The notes under the pieces: model-generated
Seen by the model: only the letters and a program-made list of their open reading frames with translations
Told to the model about the DNA's origin: nothing
Database searches by the model: none
Shown here: in pieces, positions 1-10,699 of the stretch
How the letters are laid out: every line of letters begins with the position of its first letter
Numbering within the stretch: the stretch's first letter is position 1
Translations under genes and position numbers: made by a program
Assembly (NCBI RefSeq): GCF_964355755.1
Contig: NC_092678.1
Span: 18,012,922 to 18,076,921, forward strand
Length of the DNA stretch: 64,000 nt
DNA from: Antedon mediterranea
Taxonomy: Eukaryota > Echinodermata > Crinoidea > Comatulida > Antedonidae
Direction: 5' to 3'

Positions 1-529
1 TGCGCTGTTGAGTGGCCATAGTATTTTCATATGCCGTAATTTCGCTCACATTTCGCGCACGTGGTTTGCGTACTAAATCATTTTTCTAACTATACCATAT
101 ACGTTTTGGTTACTTTAGTAATAGGCACACACGAGGTTAAAGAAACCAATGGAGAAGGTTAATTTTAATTAAAACTAAACAAATTAATATAAACTTTCTC
201 CTATGTTAGGCCGCCCATTAAATTTATTTTAAGAATTAAATCAGTCTTCTCGCCTTTTCGGAATGTGTGATTGACAGAATGCTCAGTACAACACTTTGTG
301 TATGAATTGTATGGTATTCCTGTACCAGAAAATATCACTGTAAATTTATACCAGCACGTTTGTTTTGCATTAACACATTACAGCCTCTATTTTTGTTCTG
401 TGAACTTTGAATTAGTGCAAGATCATTGTGTGTATTACCATATAAGGATAAACTTGTATAATTCACGCTTTTACTGTTTCGTGAAATTATAATCTTAAAA
501 AGAAGTTTACCAGAAACGAATCTAAAAGG
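1..529. other. AT-rich intergenic sequence, no gene seen
   Basis: No frame shows a recognisable domain. The 73-codon frame at 271-492 is rich in His, Tyr, Cys and Val and looks like chance. It precedes the GGTC-family repeat copy that begins near 530. Confidence 0.5.
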
Positions 530-645
530 CTGTTTTTAGTCGTGTGCAACGCGACTCTAGCTCACTATGTTGGTCGGTTCGTCAGTTGGTCGGTCGGTAA
601 AAACTAACTTAAGCACGCGACCACAGCCATGTATATGGCCTTGTT
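530..645 (+). mobile_element. GGTC-microsatellite dispersed repeat, copy 1
   Basis: It carries the family landmarks in order: a GCGACTCTAGCTCACTATG block, a GGTCGGTTCGTCAGTTGG-type tetranucleotide tract, CACGCGACCACAGCC, then ATGTATATGGCCTTGTTT. The same order occurs near 34.8, 41.7 and 43.7 kb, and inverted at 61.8 kb. No coding capacity is seen. It is a short non-autonomous element of unknown class. Confidence 0.65.
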
Positions 646-893
646 TGTAATAGTAGCGTCCAATATCTAATAATTCCTTTCAGAGAAATAATGAATGGCG
701 CAATTAACCTACATATTTCGCAACAGTATAGAAATTAAAAGCAATATAGAAACTAAATGATAAAGATAATAATGAGCTTTTTGCTGTATCGAAATTAAAA
801 GTAAGACTTAACAATCCATTAACAGATGCAAAGGCAAACACATAAACACGATTGAATTGGCAAGGATACACGCATGCGTGTAATACATTATTC

Positions 894-1042
894 TTAAAGC
901 TCTGTCTACACGATTAAACTGTATGTGACGAAAACATGTGATGTGCCCAAATACGGTAGTGCTATGACATCATCATGTCCATATAACATGCACATCACAT
1001 TTTTTTGGTCACATAAAGTTTGACAGTGTAGACAAGGCTTAG
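894..1042. mobile_element. MITE-like palindromic element, AAGCTCTGTCTACAC family, copy 1
   Basis: The left end AAAGCTCTGTCTACACG is mirrored by the right end GTGTAGACAAGGCTT. The inside repeats the family words GTGACGAAAA, ATGTGCCCAAATA and CACATCACATTTTTT. There is no coding capacity. Long imperfect terminal inverted repeats make it a foldback or MITE-type DNA transposon derivative. Confidence 0.7.
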
Positions 1043-1754
1043 TGGAAAAAGGTAAAATAATTCGAATAGGCCTATCTTGTGTTTCAATTGGGTAGGCCTA
1101 ATGGAATTAACGAAAGAAAATGAGCTAAGCCATCATTCACACTGCTAAGAAGTGCTGTCACTTTTACAGTTTAAATGAATTTGCAAAATATTTAAATTAT
1201 TTTACTGTCATTATCTAAAATGGGTTGTTAATAATATATATCATGAATTTATCATACATAATTAACTCGCAATAGCTGTGTAAAGGTTTCCATATATTGT
1301 AAATTATTAATTTTCATATCGGGTCATATTACTAATAGCCCTATCTGTTCACACTAACTGTTAATAATGCAATTAGAATAGTCTAAAAAATCAATGACAT
1401 CGAAGAGTTGCGATACGCTCAATAAATTCTCATGTTTAAAAATGAATATTTTGAAATTTAAAAGAACAGGGTGTTTGATTTATTGTTTTTATAATATTTA
1501 TAGTATATTTTATAAGTCGATGATGCATATTTGGGTGTCACATACACTTACGTCTATTATAAATGTTCACTAGGCTGCTAAGAACACTGTGTCCAACATT
1601 TTAGTTTTTTCGACATCGTTTTGCGCCGCGCCTGTATGCAATTTGAGTTTAATAGTCCAGAGGATGTAATCATTACAAAACAATATCAACGCGGAAGCTA
1701 TTTTTATACTTTAAGGCTATAGTGTGGACTCCATGCGGAGTTTTGTCTTAATAT
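1043..1754. other. AT-rich intergenic sequence, no gene seen
   Basis: Nothing beyond AT-rich unique sequence with scattered AGGCCTA words was recognised. Confidence 0.45.
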
Positions 1755-1985
1755 TAGTAAAAATATAATTTTTTTTGCACATATGGCGTTTCATACGTGT
1801 ATTACTTGAGTTTGGATAATTTCCAGACAAAAATCAAAACGACAACGTGTGGAATAACATAAAAAAGACAATAAATACAGACTTGGAGCAAGTTTACTTT
1901 AAGGCTGACAATATGGAAATTTGTAAACTCGGACTGTGCATGCGCACACCCCATATCACGTCTGGGGAAAAAGAGTCTAGGTAAA
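1755..1985. repeat. Dispersed repeat, divergent copy of the 8,960-9,140 sequence
   Basis: GCACATATGGCGTTTCATAC, a GACAAAAATCAAAACGAC block and AATACAGACTTGGAGCAAGT occur in the same order and similar spacing at 8,990-9,110. The right part (TTGTAAACTCGGACTGTGC, then ACGTCTGGGGAAAAAGAG) is matched again at 59,545-59,600. This indicates an old interspersed repeat with no visible coding capacity. Confidence 0.5.
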
Positions 1986-2965
1986 CATCTTCAGATAATA
2001 TTAGGCACTTCAGTCACTTGCACTTCAGTTACGGTACTTGAGATTTTCAGTTGACGGCCCATGCACATTACACAAACCATGGAGCTTATTTCTCCATGCA
2101 CAAACTAACGTAACCAAATATAGCATTTCAGGCTATGAATGAATGAATGAATGTACTGCTTCTTAAAAAAAAATTAGTTATAATAAATCACTGTTTCTTA
2201 ATTTATTAAATAGAATATCTATAAAAGTACAATTTAATGAAGGAAGAGCTATAATCAAAACTGTCAATGATTCGAGTGGCATTTTTTTTGGTAAGAAATA
2301 TTTCTTGTTTAAATGTATGCCAGACTCTAGGCCTAGACATTTCAAATGTTTTGTTTTCACAGATTGAAGAGAAACAATATCGAACTTCCTCCTGTCGGGC
2401 GAAAGTAAGGATATGTATTTTAAAAACAAATAATATCTCTTGTTTTATTACAGCTGATTGCAACATGTATATATTGTCTCTGACGTCATACTATCTTCCG
2501 TTATACGGCATTATTTTTGATTGTTTATTATTCTCTAGTATTAATAAAACAAAGAATTATTTTAGTTTTCATTTTCGTTTACTATTTTCGTTTATGACTT
2601 GTTGTCTTTGTTTCAAATATCATACGTTAACTAACCAAAACAACTTTTATTTTGAGTGTAAAAAATAGTAAGTTTTTCTAAGAATTACATGGCCTGCAAC
2701 TCCTTGAGCCTGTTATATAGTCTGCTTAACAAGATTGTCCTTCAGAATGACAAGATAAGTAACTTAATTGTAGGCTGTTGTTAACTGTTTTGCGATACGA
2801 CACAAGGCGCATGTGTAACGTCCAATACACTGATTATATTGTTAATATCAAATAGTCTTTTCATTTACATTTGAAGTTGCACGTAGGCAAACTCACGTAT
2901 TATACGTATCCGTGTTCAATATGTATAAATACGTTTGAATTAATAGCTTTTATTTAATAATTGTT
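1986..2965. other. Intergenic sequence with a short ATGA microsatellite and one weak exon candidate
   Basis: An (ATGA)n tract of about five units lies near 2,133-2,153. A 42-bp segment bounded by good splice-site matches lies at 2,363-2,404 (see findings). The overlapping long frames on both strands are AT-rich and resemble no family I know. Confidence 0.4.
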
Positions 2966-2974
2966 TCATGTCTT

Positions 2975-3260
2975 TTAGGCAATGTGGCCAAGGATTACGA
3001 ATAGTAAATTAATCACTGTCCTGATAGGTGGTAATCCTAATGATACAGGGCCTATTTTGTTCACCGGGGTAACCCCTACTCTTCTCGAATAATGAACTAC
3101 TGGGTTCTCTGAAGTACACACAAGTTTATAGTCCTTATCCGAGAAGACTTGTTCCACCACCAGAACTAGGAACGAGTCGGCCTCGAACCCTTGCCGATGT
3201 TGTTGGCTTTTTAGGTACTGTAAACGGCACCCCTTTCTTAACCGCTCGGCAGGGGCAGAT
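2975..3260 (-). mobile_element. tRNA-derived SINE, minus strand
   Basis: On the minus strand the head contains TGCCGAGCGGTTAAG (a tRNA-Leu/Ser-like A box, around 3,238-3,252) and, about 55 bases later, GGGTTCGAGGCC (B box, around 3,181-3,192). The body that follows has TCTCGGATAAGGACTATAAA, CAGAGAACCCAGTAGTTC and GAGTAGGGGTTACCCCGG. I recall closely similar words from conserved central domains of invertebrate SINEs, although I cannot assign the named domain. The T-arm stem is degenerate, so this is an inactive copy rather than a tRNA gene. Any frame inside it is incidental. Confidence 0.75.
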
Positions 3261-3389
3261 GCTTTTCATTTGGCCATCATTTCACGTAACGTGTGTTTAA
3301 ACACTACTCCAGTACATTCAATTTTCAAGAATTAATATAGAAAATACTGCATTAATTTGAAGACACAGCCTACATACAGTTTGGACGAA

Positions 3390-3482
3390 GTGCAACGTAA
3401 TCGACATCGACATACGGATGATCTTCCGCGCGCGCCACCGTGATTGATCACATTACTTGTGCTGTGCTTACGTCATTGCGTT
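3390..3482. repeat. Partial MITE-related segment
   Basis: CGTAATCGACATCGAC, then CGCGCGC, TGATTGATCACATTACTTG and GCTTACGTCATTGCGTT match the order found at 4,257-4,340. It is a fragment of family 1 with a shared left extension. Confidence 0.5.
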
Positions 3483-3860
3483 TTTTTGTTTTTTTTGTTT
3501 GTGTGTATTGTTACAACAGGGGACACTTTGTTAGGTCCCCTTATAATAGATGTTCTATAGATACTCACGAAACACCTGTCAATCAGGCAATTTAATGAAT
3601 GTTGCACAAGGCAAAGATACTAAAAACAAACTCAATATATATAAGTGCTGCCTGGTGAATAGACACAGCGGGCGATCGATAAGGATCAATAGCTGGGGCA
3701 TTCTCAACCGTTTAGAGATTGTTTGTTAGAACTGTCAAAATGCGCGTTTAATTAACGTAAACCTTGAACGGTTCTTTAGCAATGCACAATAATCTATTTA
3801 AAATGTGTTTTATTAAATAAAGCATTCGTAATAAATTAAAGTGAATGTTGGCCTACAATA

Positions 3861-4042
3861 TAGGCCAATTAACACAGACGAGCGGTAACGGGTAATACAT
3901 ATATATAGAATCTATGTAATATGCTATGACCATTTACACAAAGCGCGGAGCGGACGGGTTCGCTGAGGAAATACAGATTCTATAGGACAAGCTACGCGGT
4001 TTTTCGCTTACCGTTACCGCTCGTCGGTGTAAATTGCCCTTA
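3861..4042. mobile_element. MITE-like palindrome with GACGAGCGGTAACGG ends
   Basis: The left end (around GACGAGCGGTAACGGGTAA) is the reverse complement of the right end (TTACCGTTACCGCTCGTC). GGCAATTTACAC-like sequence extends the terminal repeats to about 30 bases. A partial relative sits at 53,440-53,580, sharing GCGGTAACGGTAAGCGG and CGTCCGCTCCGCGCTTTGTG. No coding capacity. Confidence 0.7.
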
Positions 4043-4242
4043 TAGCAACATTATCATAGGGCAATTTATTTGCAGGGGTACCGTAAATGAACTTTATGCG
4101 AAAGAAGACGTGTTAGGATGTTGGTTAGCAATTATACACTATAAGAGAATAGTCGTGGGCCAAACGCACATCAATTGAGTCTTCTGAAATGTGTTCCAAA
4201 CAGGCCTAATTATAGTGGATGCAGAAATAAAACTGTTAAACA

Positions 4243-4520
4243 ATTTAGTTTTAGTCGTAATCGACATCGACGATGATTTTTCGCGCGCGTCATCATGATT
4301 GGTCACATTACTTGCGTTTTGCTTACGTCATTGCGTTGCGTCCTAGTGGAAACCAAACCAAGTTTAAAGCCTGGTTTCTACTAGGACGCATCACACTGTA
4401 ACGCAAGCGAGTCGACCAGTGACAATCGACAGTTCGAATAATTCATCGCCAATGATTGGTCAAATCACTTTCGTTGCGTTACGTCCTTGCGATGCGTCTC
4501 TAGTGGGAACCAAGTTTAAG
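4243..4520. mobile_element. Family 1 MITE (TGGTTCCCACTAG ends), full copy next to a partial copy
   Basis: A truncated copy (4,243-4,364, with TGATTGGTCACATTACTTGC and TCCTAGTGGAAACCAA) abuts a full palindromic copy (4,365-4,520). The full copy begins AAAGCCTGGTTTCTACTAGG and ends CTCTAGTGGGAACCAAGTTT. Both keep the CCAATGATTGGTCAAATCAC-type core. The arrangement suggests one insertion next to or into another. Confidence 0.65.
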
Positions 4521-4765
4521 TGATCATTAAAAAAATATTGTACTGCAGTTACTGCAATAATTACATTATTTCCAAAATTAAATGCATGGGGTTTAGTTGG
4601 TTTCAATATGAGGCAATCACGGAAAAAAAATAAATTTAAAAAAGAATTGTAAACAGGTTGAAGAATACAAAATGTGTAGTTGCTGCAGTAACTGCAGTAG
4701 AATGCATGTTCCCTAACACAAATATACAGCGAATTCAAAATTTCCTGCAGTAACAAAAAATTATC
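4510..4765. mobile_element. CTGCAGTTACTGCAG-family repeat, copy 1
   Basis: TACTGCAGTTACTGCAATAA at the left and GTTGCTGCAGTAACTGCAG followed by GCATGTTCCC at the right form inverted ends around an AT-rich middle. Related ends occur at 9.25-9.48 kb and at 17.96-18.29 kb. The exact limits are uncertain because the copy abuts a family 1 element. Confidence 0.45.
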
Positions 4766-5473
4766 ATTTTTTGCGTCGTCTGCCTGTCATTGCTCAAATA
4801 TTCAAATTTGCGGCAACTCTGAGAATTTCCAGAGAGCAATATTTCATCGTCAGTAATATCTGATATTTTTCTGCATAATAATTTCTGAGATAAGCCGATA
4901 ATGACATATTAGATTGGATTTGTGTCCCAGGGTGTGGATAAATCACGCCAGCGGGCCTAAAGTAGCCAATTTTAGATTTGGCTCCAGGATCATCACAACT
5001 CGATCGCTTAGAAATTCAGCTCTCACCTCCGCAGATCCGATACAAGTCACCCTGCGGGAAGTAGTAAGGTTAAGCATTATAATAAAACTGTTAGATGTGT
5101 CACATCCATTCAGTGTCTATTTTCTGCATTAGCCTAATGGGTTTGGCTTAATACACACAAATAACATAATAACGTCAGTTTAAAAATATACATATTCCTC
5201 TGTCATGTTTATGTTTTAAGTCGCATTTAATTTGATTGTGTTGTACGTACGGCAATTGTTCTGACATGCACGTGATGATGCCAGATGGTAGGCCTATTCC
5301 TGAATCTGAAAGCAAGTTTTGATTAAAATGAAAAACAGAATTATAGAATATATATAAATAAATAGTTAATTAATATGCAACGGAATACATGCTTCACTAT
5401 TGAAGGAATACAACATTGTATGTGTGATATGAAGGAAAAGTGTGAGACCATAATTTGAGTAAAGACCAACTAA
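4766..5473. other. Intergenic sequence, no gene recognised
   Basis: The segment 4,914-5,063 is less AT-rich than its surroundings and is open for 72 codons on the plus strand, but no domain or splice context supports a gene. Confidence 0.4.
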
Positions 5474-5627
5474 GACTGCGTTGTACGACTAGGCCTGATG
5501 ATACATCTCGTCAGGAGAACATGTTTAATGTTCCCCGACGACCTGAATGAAAACTACGCCCGACTCTATCTCAAGACGACTCGTCCTGTCGGGATTTTTC
5601 GTCGGGCCTCGTTGTACAACGCAGTCT
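5474..5627. mobile_element. MITE-like palindrome with AGACTGCGTTGTAC ends
   Basis: The left terminus AGACTGCGTTGTACGACTAG is mirrored at the right by GTTGTACAACGCAGTCT. Further inside, both arms keep CCCGACGA/TCGTCGGG words, giving a strong potential hairpin. It is the only copy seen in the window. No reading frame of note. Confidence 0.7.
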
Positions 5628-6905
5628 GACTTCGCCTGTAAGAAGAAGAAGACACTGAATAGATTGATAATTACATCAGTTTTTGTACACATACGGGAGA
5701 CGTGTGAGAGAAGATAAGTGAACGCGTGCAGAGAGTGAGGGCGTATCGATCTTTCGAGATGGAATCTCAGTTATAACAATCCGTTATTTAGCCAGCCCTC
5801 AGTCGCAGCCCTATTTTAACTATAGTCGTGTATATTAGTATACATCATCGCATGTGTGGTGCAGCGTTAGACACCGGCATCATATTGTCACGCCTGATGT
5901 TGCAACTGCTTTTATTATTTTCGTCCTCTAACAGATGAATTTCTAGATACAGCATCACATGTGTGATACAACGACACACACCGGCATCATATGTATTGTC
6001 AAACATGATGTTGTTAACTAAACATTGTATTCCATACGATTCACGGAACATGTCTATGATACGCCTACTTTGACAAATTGATAGGCCTCTTTAGCTTGTC
6101 CGGTTGTCCATGTCACACCAGGCAGGTGAGACGATTTAAGGCATTTGTGGACAAACCAAGATCTGCTCGCAGAACTCACTCACTCACAAATGTTTGTCTA
6201 TTTTACACGAGGGAATACCGTCCATATTGAGTATTTAGAATAAATATTATTGCAACGTTCTGTGTTTACTGTGTGCATCACGAAACAAAAAAATGAAAGT
6301 TCGTTGCATCGGTTTCCTTCGCCAAACTCAGGCAGCTGAATTGTTTGCACTGTTTAGTTAGTCATCAATCAATAGCAATGCTTTTTACAATATAAAAAGA
6401 AAGAAACTGCTTGATTTAAGAGTAAATAATCTCATACCGTCGTTATATTGAAGCTCCTATTGTCAAGCTTTGAGCCCAGTCATCCCATTTATAATCATTG
6501 TCTGTATAGCTTTTTGATTAATATGACAGAAAAATAAATTTCTTTTTTTTTTTATTTTGTATGCCCCTATATCATTATTTAGTAGAACCCATCCGTTGGG
6601 GCGCCCACCCCTATCCAAGAATACTCCATTAAAGGGACGCGATTATTTCCCGTGAGACAAACAAGGAGCATGATTTAACCCTACGAACCAAATGGGACAT
6701 TCCTATGGTGTATTATGGATATTTATCTGAAATAAAACAATTATCCCTTTTTTTATTTAGGAGGTTCTTTTGGAGGTTCCTGACTTGCGTCATACGGTAC
6801 CGTATCAATTTTGATATTCTGGTCTCTATTGCGCGTGCGTGCGTGCAAATGAGAACCAATGTTGTTCCGCGTATATCGGAATTATTAACATTTATTTGGA
6901 AATAT
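5628..6905. other. Intergenic sequence with an internal imperfect duplication
   Basis: A block near 5,845-5,901 (CATGTGTGGTGCAGCG, then ACACCGGCATCATAT) is repeated in diverged form at 5,954-6,014. Otherwise there are only AT-rich stretches, including a T run near 6,540-6,555. No gene recognised. Confidence 0.45.
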
Positions 6906-7045
6906 ATTAAGCCTTGTCTACACTATCACACTTTATGTGACAAAAAAAGTGTCTATATATTATGGATATGATGATGTCATATCACAACCATTTTTGGTCA
7001 TATCACTACCATATTTGGGAATGCTTAAAAAGTGTGTGCGGTTGA
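6906..7045. mobile_element. AAGCTCTGTCTACACT-family MITE, truncated copy 2
   Basis: The left arm AAGCCTTGTCTACACTATCA and the central ATGATGTCATATCAC and CATATCACTACCATATTTGG words are present, but the right terminal repeat is missing. The 20-bp minisatellite starts about 55 bases further on. Confidence 0.6.
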
Positions 7046-7102
7046 CTCATTTGTACACGGTGAACCATGTCGTCATTGAAAACATACCTTTTAGTTTTCC
7101 CC

Positions 7103-7305
7103 ACATTGGCCGCCTCCCCTGTACATTGGCCGCCTCCCCTGTACATTGGCCGCCTCCCCTGTACATTGGCCGCCTCCCCTGTACATTGGCCGCCTCCCCT
7201 GTACATTGGCCGCCTCCCCTGTACATTGGCCGCCTCCCCTGTACATTGGCCGCCTCCCCTGTACATTGGCCGCCTCCCCTGTACATTGGCCGCCTCCCCT
7301 GTTCA
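7103..7305. repeat. 20-bp minisatellite, about 10 copies
   Basis: The unit CCGCCTCCCCTGTACATTGG is repeated ten times with almost no variation. The last copy carries GTTCATTC. It is GC-rich within AT-rich DNA. Because 20 is not a multiple of three and the unit lacks stops, frames stay open through it on both strands. Those frames are not taken as genes. Confidence 0.97.
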
Positions 7306-7769
7306 TTCAGCCATCTAGCTTCTGTCAAAATAGTTCAAATAACAACTTAACAATTTATTAAGGCACTACTTTTTATCACACATACGAAATATTTCATTCT
7401 TTGCTGGAGACCCCCACCAGTGAAACCACGATCATAAATTAGTGACAAATATGGATATTATGGAGAGTGATATTCTTAATAAGCAATGCCATCTATAAAA
7501 CGTTCTCCCGCTCCCGGCCGCGATATTTCTTTTCGTACATAAGTTGGGAGGGTGGGGGAGGGGGGAGGGTGGTGTTGAAACGTCACAAAATCAACATGAG
7601 TCATATCCATAAGGTGTGACGTCATAATTGAGCTAGCTGAAATTCTCTATTCAAACGCTTTCTGTCGAGCCGTTTGTGTATGGGATTCGAATTCCATGAG
7701 CAACTTCTTTTTACTTTATAGTGAGAGCGATTATTTAGAGGGTTGGGTTTAATTCCTTAATTATACTTT

Positions 7770-7922
7770 GAATTACAATTTAGACAATGTAACTCCGATT
7801 AACCTCAATTTAACTCCGGTAAACCTCACTTTACTCTGGTAAACCGCAATTTAACTCCGGTAAACCTCACTTTAACTCCGGTAAAACGCAATATAACTCA
7901 GATAAACTACAATTTAACTTTT
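7770..7922. repeat. Degenerate ~22-bp tandem repeat
   Basis: TTTAACTCCGGTAAACCTCA-like units recur about six times with substitutions (CTCTGG, AAACGC, CTCAGAT). The divergence suggests an old, inactive array. Confidence 0.8.
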
Positions 7923-8955
7923 AAAGAGAAAGGATCATATAAACATAGTCCCTATATGCTTCATGCCATGTGCTATTTTTTGTCTCCTCAGCCAAATACA
8001 CAACCAGACTTAGGCCTAGAGTTTTTGTTTTCTACGATCAGATTTGCATAATGACCAGGTGATGACAGAGGAATGATACAGAGAATTAGGAAGACGATAA
8101 CACAATACAAGTGTTTTTAGCAACGAAACCACTCTGCTTTTAGATCAAATATACAGACGAATGCACTATTTCCGGTAAGATCAACATTTCTTTTTTATCA
8201 GCGTTATGTTCCCGGGTCAATAGTTAATGTTATATTTACTTTCAGTTTCATGTGTTAATGGGCGAACTACTGGTATGTTGTTGGCCTATATTTAATTTGA
8301 ACTCTCTAGGCGGCTCAAGTGGCAGTCTTGTCCTACAGTTTTATACCAGGTAGACAATGTCAACTTTAACGCGTCTTAAACATTATTGCGTCTCACTATC
8401 ACGTAACGCGTCATAACACCATTATTGCGTCAACATGCTTTATGAAGGCGTCATATAATTTTGAAAACATCGAGAATTTAATATCATAAATTCAGGACAG
8501 ATTATGATTATTAAATTACACTGCTACGATGTTTTGAAAATAAAAACAGTGGATCTTGGTGGTTTTTTTTTTTGAATATCTTAAAAATCGATTATGCTTG
8601 TACATTAGTACGGTAAACCGTGTTATTATATATTATATATATATATATAAATACAATATTTGACTTCCATTGAAAGTAATCTCCTTGGTTACATGGTACC
8701 CGAACTTTGATTACGACTAATAAATCATAAGGCAGTATGATGTCACCAATGCCGCGGTTGAATTATTTTCAGAAATTTCACGTTTTATTGCAACAAACAG
8801 ACTGACATGCTATGCGTGCATAATAAAACCATTACAACTCATGGGTACCAGTATGTTTCTTTGTAATACGAATATTTATAGAACATTATACAGTGATAAA
8901 ATCAAACATCCGCTTTGTGTTGCGTAAGGGTACCGTTCGTGCAATAGTCAAGCTT
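7923..8955. other. Intergenic sequence, one TA microsatellite
   Basis: A (TA)n tract lies at about 8,627-8,652. No gene or element was recognised elsewhere in this stretch. Confidence 0.45.
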
Positions 8956-8959
8956 CTAG

Positions 8960-9140
8960 ACAGTATTTAGAATAATTATTAGCAAAAAGATAAATATTTT
9001 GGCACATACGGCGTTTCATACATATTGAGCTCACAAATGTATTTCCCTGACAACAATCGAAACGACTTACATAAAAAAAAACACTAAATACAGACTTAGG
9101 GGCAAGTCTAATGCAGTTTGTACATTTCGACCATGATTGA
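8960..9140. repeat. Dispersed repeat, second copy of the 1,755-1,985 sequence
   Basis: GCACATACGGCGTTTCATAC, GACAACAATCGAAACGAC and AATACAGACTTAGGGGCAAG follow the order seen at 1,780-1,895. Identity is visibly partial, so the copies are old. Confidence 0.5.
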
Positions 9141-9234
9141 CTCCTCCAACGAGACAAGCATGCTGTCATCATTCTTCTACCCTTTAGCATTTTTTAAAAT
9201 AACACATTTTATAGAAACATTCAAAGTAAAATTA

Positions 9235-9480
9235 TCGAACAGTTGAGAACAGATTCGTGCAGTTACTGCAGTAACTTTTTTTACAAACTGCAATCATTAT
9301 TTAGATTCAATGTAGAAGAGACAATCAGTGTGAATGAATACATTAAAGCTATTGCTAATTAATTTCGTAAACACGTTAAAATAATAAACAAATGTAGTTA
9401 CTGCAGACAAAATGTAGTTTACAGCAGTAACTGCAGTAAAATAATTTTTCACATGGTCTCTAAACGCAACTATTGGGAAA
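9235..9480. mobile_element. CTGCAGTTACTGCAG-family repeat, copy 2
   Basis: The left arm has GCAGTTACTGCAGTAAC. The right arm has ACAGCAGTAACTGCAG, then AAATAATTTTTCACATGGTC. This matches, inverted, the GACCATGT...CTGCAG order of the copy near 17.96 kb. The AT-rich interior holds no gene. Confidence 0.45.
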
Positions 9481-10073
9481 AGTTTACTAAAAGTTTGGGC
9501 CTTTTCCAATCCAACTTACTTTTCTGTTAAACTAATCGTGTGTAATGTAGGTGTGTAGATAATCTATCAAGTTTTATTACATTATACTTCGCTATGCTAG
9601 ACACGGACCAGTACTCAATACGTGTATGTTCTACGTTTCAATAAGTGACGGCCGATTTGTTTCAAAATTCTCATTGGTTGACTATTTAGACTGTCAGTCT
9701 CTTAGTCCCTTTGTGATCGACTCTCAATGGTAGTGGAGTCAAAAGTTAGCATTCGTTTTAAGCTTCTAGAAAACTATTCGCTATTAAATTAGATTAACTT
9801 AACTTAACTTTATTTGAACAGACGCTTTTAGAACAGCGGCACACGTTTTATGACGGTGCGTTCATAAGTTTAAAGAAAAAGAAAAGGAAATGAATTATAC
9901 AATAGTTAATTAACAAATTAAAGTATGAAAATAAACTTTAAGATCAACGAATACAGTAAACACAAATAGAAATTTAAAAAGATTTACAGAGATGTACACC
10001 AGTCTTTCTCTGCAACATTAAATACAATATACAGTGAAAATTAATAAACAAAATTATAAAGCAACAATGCAAA

Positions 10074-10658
10074 TTAGCTCTTTTTTAACTCTGATCTTTT
10101 TTTCCAGGCAACTTTAAGGAAATTCTTACAGTATTTGTCAAATGCTGTCAAGACAGCTTTACTAGGATCCAAGTTAATATCTCCCCCTAAAACTATAGTA
10201 GTTTTTTCATTAACATCAGCATTTATAAAATGTTCCCATGTTGCAGACTCATCCAAATTTTCAAGGTCATTATTTAGCTTCACTAATTGGATCTCCCTTA
10301 TAGCATTAAAAGCTTGGCAATTAAATAAAAAATGCTGTACATTTTCTATTTCACCACTCTGACATATAGTGCAGTGGCCAGATATTTCTTTAGACCATTT
10401 ACAGGTTCGTCCATCTAGAGGTAAAGTGTTGGATCTTAATTTAAATTTTAAGCTTGCACCTGTGAAATTGGTTTTATCAAGAAGATAACTCTCAAGGCTA
10501 GGACTTTCTTTTAGTTTGGAGTAATCTTCAAGGGATGACTTTTGGTTTATATTATTTAACCAATCCAAAGTGTATGCATCTGCAACATGGTCATCTATGG
10601 TTTTAACAGAGAATGAATTAAAAGTATAATTTTCAGTATCAAAAACTTGTTCAAACAT
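10074..10658 (-). CDS. LINE polyprotein C-terminus with zinc knuckle (separated by a frameshift)
   Basis: These 194 codons continue the retrotransposon protein in another frame. Residues C86, C96, C99, H109 and C114 form a C-x9-C-x2-C-x9-H-x4-C pattern like the zinc-binding region found after the reverse transcriptase in many LINEs (zf-RVT type), thought to help nucleic acid binding during target-primed reverse transcription. The same frame stays open upstream of the first methionine to about 10,720, overlapping the end of the reverse transcriptase frame. This supports a single one-base frameshift rather than a separate gene. The methionine at 10,658 is therefore probably not a genuine start. 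The protein ends in a Lys-rich stretch. Confidence 0.85.
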   Translation of the reverse strand: MFEQVFDTENYTFNSFSVKTIDDHVADAYTLDWLNNINQKSSLEDYSKLKESPSLESYLLDKTNFTGASLKFKLRSNTLPLDGRTCKWSKEISGHCTICQSGEIENVQHFLFNCQAFNAIREIQLVKLNNDLENLDESATWEHFINADVNEKTTIVLGGDINLDPSKAVLTAFDKYCKNFLKVAWKKRSELKKS

Positions 10659-10699
10659 ATTTAAGTCTTGGCATTTATCTAAAGTTTCTTTACATAAAG

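Noticed and set aside
2267-2668. 133-codon plus frame
   Set aside because: AT-rich, Phe/Cys/Tyr-rich composition and overlapping long frames on the other strand. Only the 42-bp splice-bounded part is kept, as a weak finding.
6937-7361. Overlapping frames on both strands through the 20-bp minisatellite
   Set aside because: The unit lacks stops in all frames; flanking sequence is a MITE fragment.
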